This document shows positions 36,501 through 44,943 of a stretch of DNA of 64,000 bases, piece after piece. Source of the stretch: Nitrosarchaeum sp. (GTDB taxonomy: Archaea > Thermoproteota > Nitrososphaeria > Nitrososphaerales > Nitrosopumilaceae); assembly GCA_002737445.1 (NCBI GenBank), contig NSIR01000002.1:1-64000 (forward strand), written 5' to 3'. Under the pieces are notes generated by a model that ran no database searches, was not told the DNA's origin, and saw nothing but the letters and a program-made list of their open reading frames with translations. Every line of letters starts with the position of its first letter. Positions within the stretch are counted from its first letter, which is position 1. The position numbers were made by a program, and so were the translations under genes.

Positions 36501-36842
36501 ATCTTTTAATTCAATTGAATCATTGGTATCAGTAAACCAAAGATTTTGATAAAAGAATGTAGTAAATTTTCCAGGGGCAATAAAAGTACCTGTTGGGATA
36601 ATCAATGTTTTTTTCATTGCTGAAGTTGATGCAATTTTCCAACCACTGATATCAATTTTTGAATCAGTTGGATTGTACAATTCAATCCATTCTCCGATAA
36701 GTTTTGTATCATCACCAGGTGGGTTTATTTCAATTTCATTGATTACAACATGTGCAGTGTCAGATTCCGTGGATTGAGCATTTGCACTGACAGACAACCC
36801 ATAAAGAATCAAAACTGAAAATAAAATTAAGATAGTTTTCAT
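33525..36842 (-). CDS. Large secreted protein: lamin-tail domain plus six or more beta-sandwich repeats
   Basis: An 1105-residue exported protein with a signal peptide (about 1-22). Residues about 30-135 form a lamin-tail domain (VVINEIEINPPGDD, GEWIELYNPTDSKIDISGW). The rest is built of roughly 95-residue beta-sandwich units, each opening with a phrase like LSTDK..Y..GDTVTISG (near 283, 378, 495, 625, 725, 835). Such repeats resemble macroglobulin/Ig-like stalk domains. There is no membrane helix at the C-terminus. It is probably a cell-surface adhesin or coat protein, which is inference. Confidence 0.82.
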   Translation of the reverse strand: MKTILILFSVLILYGLSVSANAQSTESDTAHVVINEIEINPPGDDTKLIGEWIELYNPTDSKIDISGWKIASTSAMKKTLIIPTGTFIAPGKFTTFFYQNLWFTDTNDSIELKDKNGLVVDKTPLFNDMKNDFNSWQRIQDGYDLNSASDWKFAITTAGTSNGKLISAEQKDTVRISVSANKFSYLFDEIATIQGNVSKSVFVMSPSFHADKIIVKISSSNYEKIIYLYPDLNLNYKTSLNLQKAIGIKEGSYTVSATYGDATSETSFSVGDKIPVDNMQKVQALGLSTDKLNYLPGDTVNITGSISVIIPLESVKFSVVNPGGKVISSGNLYPVNGKFSTTLFLNTVNPVYGKYQIIGDYANDSILASFEIIKDIKELTPISLSTDKEAYALGDTVTISGRLNKQWVKSMDLEIIQTKNNAIGADSTGSRINLIPGSDSGFKILDMVKISGNGAFTYSFKIPDNQLRLGDYKISVSQHLGSASLIIHAVANTTSYVSSTESLSLSTEKAIYDLNESLTIDGFIANLSTYPEFLTASVNVSISDKNGKLLKITSSAKSASKDNISIGYDFTSKPDSSGRFSIQTKIDQKIFTEGTYKIKAKYSGMTKTISIEVVDPLKSSANSSLTLNKTVFGLNENVVLTGLVPRSGDNSVNVSLTKPDGSRFDSGALIENQHFSWSWTTPLSEKPLSEKSDDRHTLKTNYGVYKIHVFTTSNVKDFFFKVSADPIHDSLSLAPLYVSTEKSLYKAGEKLKVIGNIFEKEKGSDSSVGNMPTRITIQVLDTKAPFKKMHEAFVYPDGVGYFQSLFELPLTIFTQGDYKVTASYSGKHSTSIFTVANELSLDSSKKLSLLLGTDKSEYYPGDTVTVSGKPSKIIYLEQFDITVIKKMDGQITCGSYYCGKNLGPVTTILPSYSGSFSHQIKLSDAPSSLGSYEISVNAGFETKSLVFNVVEKPIVVESEKSPLTVIEKFNRILDNKISINTETKSLDGKNVSPRVISGSLLTTKLDQSSVNLRVTSESGICVIGPEQNCLVKNSTTQPSQIYQIVSVDGINLKVKYTGSDVYLEKFDILPESTSDFLPNTNWRVDVIKDDQASRFYYTINYKILE

Positions 36843-36977
36843 TGTGTTTGCCTATATTGAATGCCTAAGAGCCTCATTTTAGAATAAGATTGAGGAAAAA
36901 TTGACATTATTGTTAAGTCATACATCTCAAAATCATCTAAAAAAGGGATTTTTATGCTTTTAACCTATTCGGAGAAA

Positions 36978-37223
36978 TTATTCGTTCGCAGATTCGCAGT
37001 TTGGACATTTTTGATCAGATATTTTAGAGCCACATTCAGCACAAATGCCTTCACCTACCTCTTTTTGGATAGATTTTCTTTTAAATCCAGCATAGAATTT
37101 AATTCCAAGATAGAGTGCAATAACAATTATGGCAGCAAAAATTGGCGCCATAAATGGAATTAATCCAATCATAAAAAGTAAAAGACCCACAATGAGTAGG
37201 ATATCTCGTTTTTCAAAGTTCAA
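36978..37223 (-). CDS. Small membrane protein with C-terminal zinc ribbon
   Basis: An 81-residue protein. Two membrane helices (about 8-26 and 28-46) are followed by a basic loop and a zinc ribbon C61-x2-C64-x8-C73-x2-C76 near the C-terminus, probably in the cytoplasm. TTG start. Function unknown. It lies between the large surface protein and tRNA-Pro. Confidence 0.75.
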   Translation of the reverse strand: MNFEKRDILLIVGLLLFMIGLIPFMAPIFAAIIVIALYLGIKFYAGFKRKSIQKEVGEGICAECGSKISDQKCPNCESANE

Positions 37224-37372
37224 TTGAAGTAAAATTATACGTAATTGATAAAAACATGCCGGAGCTCAGAACGATTAATTTTACTTCATATCAAAGTCAT
37301 TACTCTAACTCTTCCTCATCACTCGGCAACAAATGAAGAACGTTAATTGTTAAATAAGATAATGATTAGTGA

Positions 37373-37446
37373 TGGGATCGACGTGATTTGAACACGCGAT
37401 CTCTGCGTCCCAAACGCAGAATCATACCAAGCTAGACCACGATCCC
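37373..37446 (-). tRNA. tRNA-Pro (anticodon TGG)
   Basis: A 74-base cloverleaf on the minus strand. The acceptor arms GGGATCG and CGATCCC pair perfectly, with discriminator A. The anticodon arm is CTGCG-TTTGGGA-CGCAG, giving anticodon TGG, and the T-loop is TTCAAAT. No intron and no encoded CCA. Confidence 0.95.
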
Positions 37447-37521
37447 AGTAAATCCTAAAAGCCGCCCAATTTAAGCTTGACAGATAATGATTTTAAAGGC
37501 AATTAAAAGAACAGTAAAACG

Positions 37522-38412
37522 GTGCAATTAGAGGATTATATCAAAGCAGGTAAAATTGCTACAGAAGTAAGAGAATTAGTCAGAAAGAGAAACTGTGTTG
37601 GAAAAACAATTTATGAGATTTGTGAGGATGTAGAAAATGAAATTAAAAAACGTGGAGGCAAATGTGCATTTCCAGTGAATGTAAGTGTTAATGAAATAGC
37701 TGCTCACTATACAGCAGAACCAAATGATCCAATCATAATTTTAGATTCAGATTTAGTGAAAATTGATCTTGGTGTTCAAATTAATGGATACATTGCAGAT
37801 ACGGCAGTTACCATTTGTAATGATGGTCAATTGAATGGATTAATTCAAACAGCAGAAGAAGCGTTAAGCAATGCAATGTCCATGATAAAGATTGGAGTTA
37901 AAGCAAGTGATGTTGGTCGAATAATAGAAAAAACAATAAAACAACATGGATTCAAACCAATTGCAAATCTTAGCGGTCATTCTTTAGAACAATATACAAT
38001 ACATGCAGGAAGATCTATTCCAAATATTTGGTCAATTGGAGGATTCACTTTAGCAGAAAATACAGCTTATGCATGTGAACCATTTGTGACTACAGAAAAA
38101 GCTGGCGGATTTGTAAGAAATGGGAAGATAAAAAACATATTTGCATTAAATTCTAGAAAAAAAACAAAAAATGATGAAGCAGATAAATTGCTGGAATATA
38201 TCTGGGAAAAATTCAACATGTTACCATTTGCACTAAGATGGATTACAAAAGATTGGGAAGAAAAAAAAGCTAGAGAATTATTAGAACAGTTAATTAATAA
38301 AAAATCAGTTCAAGCATATCCAATATTAGTAGAGATAAACGAGCAGCCTGTAGCTCAGGCAGAACATACATTTATTCCAAATGAATTGGGAGTTACAGTT
38401 ACTACTTTATAG
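37522..38412 (+). CDS. map: Methionine aminopeptidase, type II
   Basis: Removes the initiator methionine from nascent proteins. At 296 residues it is the archaeal type II enzyme with the insert domain. Metal ligands lie in KIDLGVQINGYIADTAVT, GHSLEQYTIHAG, CEPFVTTE and AQAEHTFI. It starts at GTG, as no ATG is available near the family start. It runs 11 bases into the opposite-strand micro-protein gene at its 3' end. Confidence 0.95.
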   Translation: MQLEDYIKAGKIATEVRELVRKRNCVGKTIYEICEDVENEIKKRGGKCAFPVNVSVNEIAAHYTAEPNDPIIILDSDLVKIDLGVQINGYIADTAVTICNDGQLNGLIQTAEEALSNAMSMIKIGVKASDVGRIIEKTIKQHGFKPIANLSGHSLEQYTIHAGRSIPNIWSIGGFTLAENTAYACEPFVTTEKAGGFVRNGKIKNIFALNSRKKTKNDEADKLLEYIWEKFNMLPFALRWITKDWEEKKARELLEQLINKKSVQAYPILVEINEQPVAQAEHTFIPNELGVTVTTL

Positions 38413-38578
38413 TCTCGCCAAAAATTTTATCTATCATAGTAATTCCATCACAAGAATCACATTTTAATGTCAAAGCAAAAAGATAATCGCCTTGCTTAAA
38501 TTTTCTTTTTCGTTCTAAATTACATTTATTACATTTTTCTATAGTGTATGCTAAAATAATTTTTTCTTTTGAAAACAT
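38402..38578 (-). CDS. 58-residue zinc-ribbon protein
   Basis: From ATG 38578, this encodes a small basic protein with C16-x2-C19 (EKCNKCNLERKRK) and C40-x2-C43 (KCDSCDG), a complete four-cysteine zinc ribbon. The start overlaps the DUF1512 stop in a TAATG, so it is translationally coupled to that gene. It overlaps the map 3' end by 11 bases. The compact, paired cysteines argue strongly for a real gene. Function unknown; nucleic-acid binding is possible. Confidence 0.75.
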   Translation of the reverse strand: MFSKEKIILAYTIEKCNKCNLERKRKFKQGDYLFALTLKCDSCDGITMIDKIFGETIK

Positions 38579-39699
38579 TACTGTTGCACTCCAACGGTAT
38601 TTCCTACCCCAATCAACAAAACAGTCTGACCAATTTTTGTGTTTTCATGAATCATTTCATATATTTGTAGGCGCACATTAACTGCCTGATCTGCAATTTC
38701 TTTAGTCATAAGAGTAATTGCCTCTTTAACAGATTGTTTAACAATAATTGAAAAAATAGGAATGTTATTTTTTGTTGCAATATCTTCAATTTGAAATCGT
38801 TCAATTCCAATTCCACCTATTGCAGCACCAAATCCTTGTGCAATAGATGCCGATTCTTCACCTTCCATTTTTAATGCAGCATCAACCATTATTATAAAAT
38901 CGGGTTTACTTTTAAAAACAATTGATTCAAGAGCATCTCCAGGTCTACCAACTGTAGAATTAGGACCTTCAGCTTTTAATAAAAATAATTTTCGGCCATC
39001 ATACATGGTTTCACTAAAAACAGTTTGAAAAGCAATTGATTCTTTTTTAGTATCAAGCATCATTTTACCTACAACCATTGGACCAATTCCATCACCTATT
39101 GGTTGAGCCATTTTAAAACCAGGAATAGCCTTGCTCATAGCTTCTGCTTCTTCTATGATTAAAGGTAAAATCATTTGAAGTGGTAAAATTAATGGATAAT
39201 TATTATGTTTTTTTGCAGTCAAGAAAAGATGGTTAATTACTTTGTAGATCATTTGTAATGAACTAGCAATTTCAAGTAATGTTTGAATTTTACTTAGTTC
39301 CAAATTACTTGTTTGTGGAGACAATGATTTGATGTGTTCTCTTGAATAATCTTCTCTACCTCTTACAATATGTCTTACTTTGGCAATGATCCCATTTGGA
39401 TCCATATCAACAGGCATTATAGTAAAATAATCTAAAAATTTATCAATTTTTTTAGATGGATCATATTCAAGATTCATATTTATTTTCACAAATTCAATTA
39501 ATTCATTTCTGGAATTTGTTTTATATCCTTCTAGTTTTTTAATACCTTTTTTTATTTCACCTAATGTAATCGCCAATTGGATTCTTTGACCATAGAAAAC
39601 AAAAATAATGATTGGAAGAATCCAAATTAACATCATAATTGGATCTGTTTGATCACTTGATCCAAACAATTTATCAAAATCTATATTTGAAAAATCCAA
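38578..39699 (-). CDS. DUF1512 family membrane-associated protein
   Basis: A 373-residue protein with one N-terminal membrane helix (about 20-40) and a large cytoplasmic part ending in DQAVNVRLQIYEMIHENTKIGQTVLLIGVGNTVGVQQ. It contains a glycine-rich, Rossmann-like stretch (QPIGDGIGPMVVGKMM) and GFGAAIGGIGIERFQIE. It matches the archaeal DUF1512 family, for which no function is established. Start is TTG. Coupled with the zinc-ribbon gene. Confidence 0.82.
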   Translation of the reverse strand: MDFSNIDFDKLFGSSDQTDPIMMLIWILPIIIFVFYGQRIQLAITLGEIKKGIKKLEGYKTNSRNELIEFVKINMNLEYDPSKKIDKFLDYFTIMPVDMDPNGIIAKVRHIVRGREDYSREHIKSLSPQTSNLELSKIQTLLEIASSLQMIYKVINHLFLTAKKHNNYPLILPLQMILPLIIEEAEAMSKAIPGFKMAQPIGDGIGPMVVGKMMLDTKKESIAFQTVFSETMYDGRKLFLLKAEGPNSTVGRPGDALESIVFKSKPDFIIMVDAALKMEGEESASIAQGFGAAIGGIGIERFQIEDIATKNNIPIFSIIVKQSVKEAITLMTKEIADQAVNVRLQIYEMIHENTKIGQTVLLIGVGNTVGVQQ

Positions 39700-40156
39700 T
39701 AATTCATAGTTTAATGAATCTAAATTAAATCATTCGCATAATCAAAAAATTGAAGAGGGCGCAATATCTTTAAATTAGAAAATTATTAGATTCGTATAAA
39801 TTAAATCAGTTTTTTGTAATAATTAACTAGAACACGGCAGAAATAAAGCTCAAAGGTAGATACAAAAAACGACATATTTGGCTTTAATTAATAAAAAAAT
39901 CTAAATTAAATTACAAAAATATTTCTAGATGGAGATCCATTTAGATAATTCTCAAAATTGTTTTTTGTGGTAAAGATGCAAAAACTTTGAGATTGTCTCA
40001 TCAAAAATATAGATATAAAATTCAGAGGTATTGTAAAAAAACTATTGTAAAACATCAATCAAATAAAATAGGGCACATAATTTTGGAAGAGATATACGTT
40101 TAAAGCAAATTGGATTTAGCAAGATAATTTTAATAATTGGTACACATAATTTTTGA
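39700..40156. other. 457-bp intergenic region
   Basis: Very AT-rich spacer between two minus-strand genes. It must contain the DUF1512 promoter at its left. I see no reading frame, tRNA or clear box C/D pair. A small hairpin-like stretch near 39930-39945 (tggagatcca) is too short to interpret. Confidence 0.4.
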
Positions 40157-40483
40157 TTATTTTATGTGACTTCCTAAAGGAATATCTTCATTTACGGTTA
40201 GCCAAAATGGTTTATCATCAACATCAGCTGCTAGTAACATTGCATTTGATTCAACACCGGCCATTATTTTTGATTCCAAATTTATAATTACAATTACAAT
40301 TTTTCCAACAATATCTTCAGATTTATAATATTGTGCACCGCCGATAATCACATTTCTTTGCTCATTGCCAATATCAATTACACCTTTAATTATTTTGGTT
40401 TTACCTGGAATTGGCTCAGTTGAAATAATTTTCGCTACACGAATATCCAATTTTGCAAAATCATCATATGAGATATTAGACAT
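40157..40483 (-). CDS. tRNA-binding OB-fold protein (CsaA/MetRS-beta-like)
   Basis: A 108-residue tRNA-binding domain protein. The OB-fold motif KLDIRVAKIISTEPIPGKTKII (about 11-32), VIIGGAQYY, and ESNAMLLAAD match free-standing Trbp111/CsaA-like proteins and the C-terminal domain of methionyl-tRNA synthetase. In archaea this stand-alone subunit often associates with MetRS; that pairing is inference here. ATG start. Confidence 0.85.
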   Translation of the reverse strand: MSNISYDDFAKLDIRVAKIISTEPIPGKTKIIKGVIDIGNEQRNVIIGGAQYYKSEDIVGKIVIVIINLESKIMAGVESNAMLLAADVDDKPFWLTVNEDIPLGSHIK

Positions 40484-40524
40484 AAGAATTTGTGATTTAC
40501 CGGCTTAAAATAAATTTCGAAATT

Positions 40525-40818
40525 TTACAATAGAACTTTTTTATCTATACCACTTGTTTCAATTTCATATTTTAAAGCTCCAGGGAGTTCAACATATTTT
40601 TTGTTAACTAAATTAACTAGTTGATCATCAGGTACATGTACAATTTTTAGTAATTTTGAGCGTTGATGCGCATATGCATTTTTCCAAAATCCTGCCCCAT
40701 CAAAGGTTCCAATTTTTGTCATATATCGTGATGGTTTTATTTCTTTAATTAAATTGATTGTGACGAAAGTTTGGCAATTGCCGTTAGAACTGGAGTTACT
40801 GTTCTGGATTTTAGGCAT
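40525..40818 (-). CDS. Small conserved-looking protein, unknown function
   Basis: About 97 residues from the ATG at 40818 (an in-frame GTG lies 12 bases upstream). An N-terminal Asn/Ser-rich stretch (KIQNSNSSSNGNCQT) precedes a compact domain with KIGTFDGAGFWKNAYAHQRSKLL and LPGALKYEIETSG. No membrane or metal motif. Located 41 bases ahead of the tRNA-binding gene on the same strand, so perhaps co-transcribed. Family not recognised. Confidence 0.65.
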   Translation of the reverse strand: MPKIQNSNSSSNGNCQTFVTINLIKEIKPSRYMTKIGTFDGAGFWKNAYAHQRSKLLKIVHVPDDQLVNLVNKKYVELPGALKYEIETSGIDKKVLL

Positions 40819-40891
40819 GTTGCCCGTCACAATCTAATTCTCAACATACATGAATCTAATATATTTAATGCGGAATTAGCGAGTAAAAGAT

Positions 40892-41311
40892 ATGGCAGAA
40901 ATTGAAGTATTTGTAGAAATTAATGCATCAGTAGACAAAGTTTGGGAAATAGTATCAGATTTGGATAATGAGCCAAAATTTTGGAAAGGGACCAAAGAAG
41001 TCAAAAATATATCAAAAAATGGAAACGTGGTAAAAAGAGAGATAGTTATTGCATTTAGAGACCAAAAATGCATCCAGGAAATTAAATTACTGCCAAAAGA
41101 AAAAATTGAAATAGTATTTACAAAAGGAATCATAGACGGAAATAAAATTATCAGTATTCTTACCAAAGATAATAAAACGATTCTCAAAGTGAATTGGAAT
41201 ATCAAACTTTCAGGTATCATGAGTATGTTCACATCTATAATAAAAAATCATATAGAAAATGGAACAATACAGTCATTGGATAAAATTAAAGAAGAGGCAG
41301 AGAGTAAATAA
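40892..41311 (+). CDS. SRPBCC-fold (polyketide cyclase/START-like) protein
   Basis: A 139-residue ligand-binding fold: EIEVFVEINASVDKVWEIVSDLDNEPKFWKGTKEVKNI is typical of the START/Bet v1 superfamily that binds hydrophobic ligands. The stop and the next gene's ATG overlap in TAATG, so it is coupled to the glycosyltransferase and may carry its lipid-like substrate; that is inference. Confidence 0.78.
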   Translation: MAEIEVFVEINASVDKVWEIVSDLDNEPKFWKGTKEVKNISKNGNVVKREIVIAFRDQKCIQEIKLLPKEKIEIVFTKGIIDGNKIISILTKDNKTILKVNWNIKLSGIMSMFTSIIKNHIENGTIQSLDKIKEEAESK

Positions 41312-42513
41312 TGGAATTAATTTTAGATATTTTTAATTATTCATTAGCTATAATTTTAATTTGTATATCAGCGGTGTGGATATTTTTAATTAAATCTTTG
41401 ATAGATTCAGTAAGATTTACGCCGTATTTAGATAAATTTGAAAAAAAAGATCATGTAAATCCAAAAGTTTCAATCATTCTACCTGCAAGAAATGAGGAAA
41501 AATTTATTAGAAAATGTTTAGATTCTTTAATTAATCAAGATTACATAAATTATGAAATAATTGTAATTGATGACTCATCAGAAGATCAAACAGGAAAAAT
41601 CATTTTAGAATATGCAAAGACAAATTCAAAAATAATAGCAGTTACGGCACAAATAAAACCAGATGGATGGATGGGGAAAAATTGGGCATGTATGGAAGGA
41701 TACAAAAAAGCAACAGGTGAGCTTTTATTATTTACTGATGCAGATACGATACATTCACAAAAGGTGATTTCACTTGCAGTATCACATTTACTTACTTTTA
41801 ATTTAGATGCATTATCGGCAATTCCAAAATTACTTGCAATTGATTTTTGGACAAGAATTACATTACCAATGATTTCAATATTTCTTCATTCAAGATTTTC
41901 AGCTATTCGAGTAAATGATCCCTCAAAGAAAACAGCATATTTCTTTGGTAGTTTTTTCATAATTAAACAAAAAACATACCAAGCAGTAGGAACTCACGAA
42001 GGCGTAAAATATGAAATTATTGAAGATAGTGCACTTGGAAAAAAAGTAAAAGAGTCAGGATATAAAATGAAAATGGTCAGGGCAGATGATCTAATTGAAG
42101 CTGTCTGGGCACGAGATAAAAGCACGTTATGGCATGCGCTCAAAAGACTAATGGTACCACTATACTTGCAAAGTAAAAAAATTGCAATAGGTAGTTTTTT
42201 TGCAGTGTTTTTTTTGCTTTTTGTACCATTTGTACTTTTAGCATATTCATCTTTATTCATATTTCAAACAACTTCATTTTCAATAATATTTGGAGTTTCA
42301 ATAATTGCTTCAATGTTGATTTACGTCGGAGCCATTATCGAGGTGAAAAAATTATTGCATTTGAGATTAAGTGATGCATTATTTGCGCCCATTGGGGGTT
42401 TAGTCGTGGTGCTTGGTTTTTTGAGTGGATTACTTAAAGTAAATAGTAAAGTAATGTGGAGAGGTAGAAAATACCACATGAAAGATCATGCTCAAAATTC
42501 CATAAACATATAG
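41311..42513 (+). CDS. Membrane glycosyltransferase family 2 (CruC-like)
   Basis: A 400-residue GT-A enzyme. An N-terminal membrane helix (about 5-28) precedes the catalytic domain: ILPARNEEKFIRKCLDSL, the D-x-D metal motif D143-A-D145 in FTDADT, and IEDSALGKKVKESG near 230-243. Three or four further helices follow at the C-terminus. It resembles carotenoid/lipid glucosyltransferases such as CruC; the acceptor is not known. Coupled to the upstream SRPBCC gene. Membrane-side glycolipid synthesis is a reasonable inference. Confidence 0.82.
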   Translation: MELILDIFNYSLAIILICISAVWIFLIKSLIDSVRFTPYLDKFEKKDHVNPKVSIILPARNEEKFIRKCLDSLINQDYINYEIIVIDDSSEDQTGKIILEYAKTNSKIIAVTAQIKPDGWMGKNWACMEGYKKATGELLLFTDADTIHSQKVISLAVSHLLTFNLDALSAIPKLLAIDFWTRITLPMISIFLHSRFSAIRVNDPSKKTAYFFGSFFIIKQKTYQAVGTHEGVKYEIIEDSALGKKVKESGYKMKMVRADDLIEAVWARDKSTLWHALKRLMVPLYLQSKKIAIGSFFAVFFLLFVPFVLLAYSSLFIFQTTSFSIIFGVSIIASMLIYVGAIIEVKKLLHLRLSDALFAPIGGLVVVLGFLSGLLKVNSKVMWRGRKYHMKDHAQNSINI

Positions 42514-42550
42514 TAATGTTTTTAGATATAAAATTTAGAATTAAATTAAA

Positions 42551-43732
42551 ATGGATAAATCAGCAATGCTAACAGGCGGGATAATAGGAGCTGTAATTGT
42601 TGCAGTTATTTTTGGAGTAATGTTAATTTTACCATCAAGTATAATCAAATCAGAAAATATAGAGGATCAAGCAATAGTTCCAATAAAATTAGAAGTTATT
42701 GAAAATGAAGAACATATTCCAAGTACAGTAATAGAAACAATTCCAAAATATACAAAAAATATCTCATTAACTGAAATATTTGAAAAAGCAGAACCTAGTG
42801 TAGTAAGAATTAATGTCCAAAAAATAGATAAAGGAAATGGAACAGGTGCAGTTGGTTCAGGTTTTGTTTTTGATAAAAAAGGACACATTATAACAAATGC
42901 TCATGTAATAAAAGATGCAAAAAAAGTGAATGTTACATTTCTTGATGGTAGGTCATATGGTGCAGAGATAATTGGTTTTGATGTGTTTACAGATATCGGA
43001 ATCATAAAAGTTAATTCAGATTTAGAAATATTGCAACCACTATCATTGGGAGATTCATCTAATCTCAAAGTTGGAGAATCAATTGCTGCTATTGGAAATC
43101 CATTTGGATTATCAGGCTCTATGAGTTCAGGAATTATTAGTCAATTAGATAGACTTTTGCCATCAGGTTCAGGATATTCCATTCCAGATGTAATTCAAAC
43201 AGACGCCGCAATTAATCCAGGTAATTCTGGAGGTCCACTATTAAATATGCGAGGGGAAGTTGTCGGAATAAATACTGCAATAGAAACAACTACTGGCACA
43301 AATACAGGAGTAGGGTTTGCAGTATCATCACAAACATTAGCAAAAATAATTCCAAATTTAATAAAAACTGGAAAATATGAGCATCCTTGGATGGGTATTT
43401 CAGGTAGAGATATAGAACATGATCTCGCCGGTGTTTTAAATTTAAAAGATGCAGTAGGATTTCTTGTGATCACAGTAGTTGATAAAAGCCCAGCAGATAA
43501 AGCTGGCATACATGGATCAGATAAGACGGTAGAGGTAGATGGTGAAAAATATCAAATTGGCGGAGATATCATATTATCTGTAGACGGTAAGCAAGTAAGA
43601 AAAATTGATGATATTTTAATTCACTTACAAAGAGTAAAATCTATTGGTGATGAAATGAATTTAGAAATTCTAAGAGATGGACGAACTACAAATATTACAA
43701 TTATTTTAGAAGAAAGACCAATTAGTAAATAG
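42551..43732 (+). CDS. htrA: HtrA/DegP-type serine protease
   Basis: A 393-residue surface-anchored serine protease for envelope protein quality control. A membrane helix (about 8-28) is followed by the trypsin-like domain with catalytic H118 (TNAHV), D148 (FTDIG) and S226 (PGNSGGP), then one PDZ domain from about 283. All three catalytic residues are intact. ATG start. It stands between the GT2 gene and cofG. Confidence 0.93.
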   Translation: MDKSAMLTGGIIGAVIVAVIFGVMLILPSSIIKSENIEDQAIVPIKLEVIENEEHIPSTVIETIPKYTKNISLTEIFEKAEPSVVRINVQKIDKGNGTGAVGSGFVFDKKGHIITNAHVIKDAKKVNVTFLDGRSYGAEIIGFDVFTDIGIIKVNSDLEILQPLSLGDSSNLKVGESIAAIGNPFGLSGSMSSGIISQLDRLLPSGSGYSIPDVIQTDAAINPGNSGGPLLNMRGEVVGINTAIETTTGTNTGVGFAVSSQTLAKIIPNLIKTGKYEHPWMGISGRDIEHDLAGVLNLKDAVGFLVITVVDKSPADKAGIHGSDKTVEVDGEKYQIGGDIILSVDGKQVRKIDDILIHLQRVKSIGDEMNLEILRDGRTTNITIILEERPISK

Positions 43733-43773
43733 CACGATACAAGCATAAATAGATCTAGGTAAACAAAACAACA

Positions 43774-44943
43774 TTGAACAAACTTGTGTTAAACTCTGAG
43801 AGTTTAAACAAAGTTTTGGAAGAGAGAAAATTATCAAGACAAGAAATAATACAAATTTATGAAAATTCACAAAATAATCCAAGTGAATTATTTTTAACAT
43901 CCCAAAAATTAAGAGATGTGTTTAAAAAAGACACGGTGACATTTTCCAAAAAAGTATTTTTCAATATCATAAATTTATGTAAAGATACATGTTCATATTG
44001 CACATACAAATCTGAGCCGAGTGAGCAGAAAATGTCAATGATGTCTAAACAAGAAATAAAACAATTATTGATTCTTGCAAAAAAAAATAGATGTGTCGAA
44101 GCTTTATTTGTCACAGGAGAACAACCGGAACAAAAATACCAAGAAGCCCGAGATTGGTTAAAAATAAATGGGTTCAAATCTACTGCAGAATATTTGATAC
44201 ATGCCTCAGAATTAGCAATAGAGGCAGGATTATTTCCACATACAAATGCTGGAAATTTGAATAAAGAGGAATTAAAAGAATTGAAAAAAACTAATGTATC
44301 TATGGGCATAATGCTGGAAAATACTAGTGAACGACTTACAAAAAAAGGAATGCCACATTATTTAGCAACAAGTAAAATACCTAAAGCGAGATTAGAAGTA
44401 CTAGAAAATGCAGGTTCATTAAAAATTCCAATGACAACGGGGGTACTTGTTGGAATTGGAGAGACACCAATTGAAATCATAGATTCACTTTTGACAATAA
44501 GAGAATTACATGAAACATATGGAAATATACAAGAAGTGATTGTACAAAATTTTCAACCAAAACAGGACACTGTAATGAACAGTTTTCCACCAGCCAATCA
44601 AAATTATTTTAAAACAGTAGTTGCATTAACAAGAATAATCATGCCAAAAATGAACATACAAATTCCACCTAATTTATCGCCAAATTCATACCATGAATTT
44701 CTATCTTTAGGAATTAATGATTGGGGAGGAGTGTCACCAATTACGCCAGATTATGTAAATCCAGAATTTTCTTGGCCAGAAATTGAAAAAATAGAAGAAA
44801 ACTCAAAAAATGCAGGATATGAATTAAAATGTAGATTTCCAATATATCCAGAATTTTTTTCCTTTCTGGATAAAAAATTAAGAAGTAAGATGAAAGATAT
44901 TGAAGATGAATATGGGTTAGTTAGTGAGACATATTGGAAATGA
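43774..44943 (+). CDS. cofG: 7,8-didemethyl-8-hydroxy-5-deazariboflavin synthase subunit CofG
   Basis: Radical-SAM half of Fo synthase in F420 biosynthesis. The 389-residue protein has the 4Fe-4S motif C69-x3-C73-x2-C76 (CKDTCSYC), then GETPIEIIDSL, IVQNFQPKQDTVM and WGGVSPITPDYVNPE, diagnostic of CofG. Starts at TTG. Its stop overlaps the cofH ATG in ATGA, so the subunits are translationally coupled. Confidence 0.95.
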   Translation: MNKLVLNSESLNKVLEERKLSRQEIIQIYENSQNNPSELFLTSQKLRDVFKKDTVTFSKKVFFNIINLCKDTCSYCTYKSEPSEQKMSMMSKQEIKQLLILAKKNRCVEALFVTGEQPEQKYQEARDWLKINGFKSTAEYLIHASELAIEAGLFPHTNAGNLNKEELKELKKTNVSMGIMLENTSERLTKKGMPHYLATSKIPKARLEVLENAGSLKIPMTTGVLVGIGETPIEIIDSLLTIRELHETYGNIQEVIVQNFQPKQDTVMNSFPPANQNYFKTVVALTRIIMPKMNIQIPPNLSPNSYHEFLSLGINDWGGVSPITPDYVNPEFSWPEIEKIEENSKNAGYELKCRFPIYPEFFSFLDKKLRSKMKDIEDEYGLVSETYWK

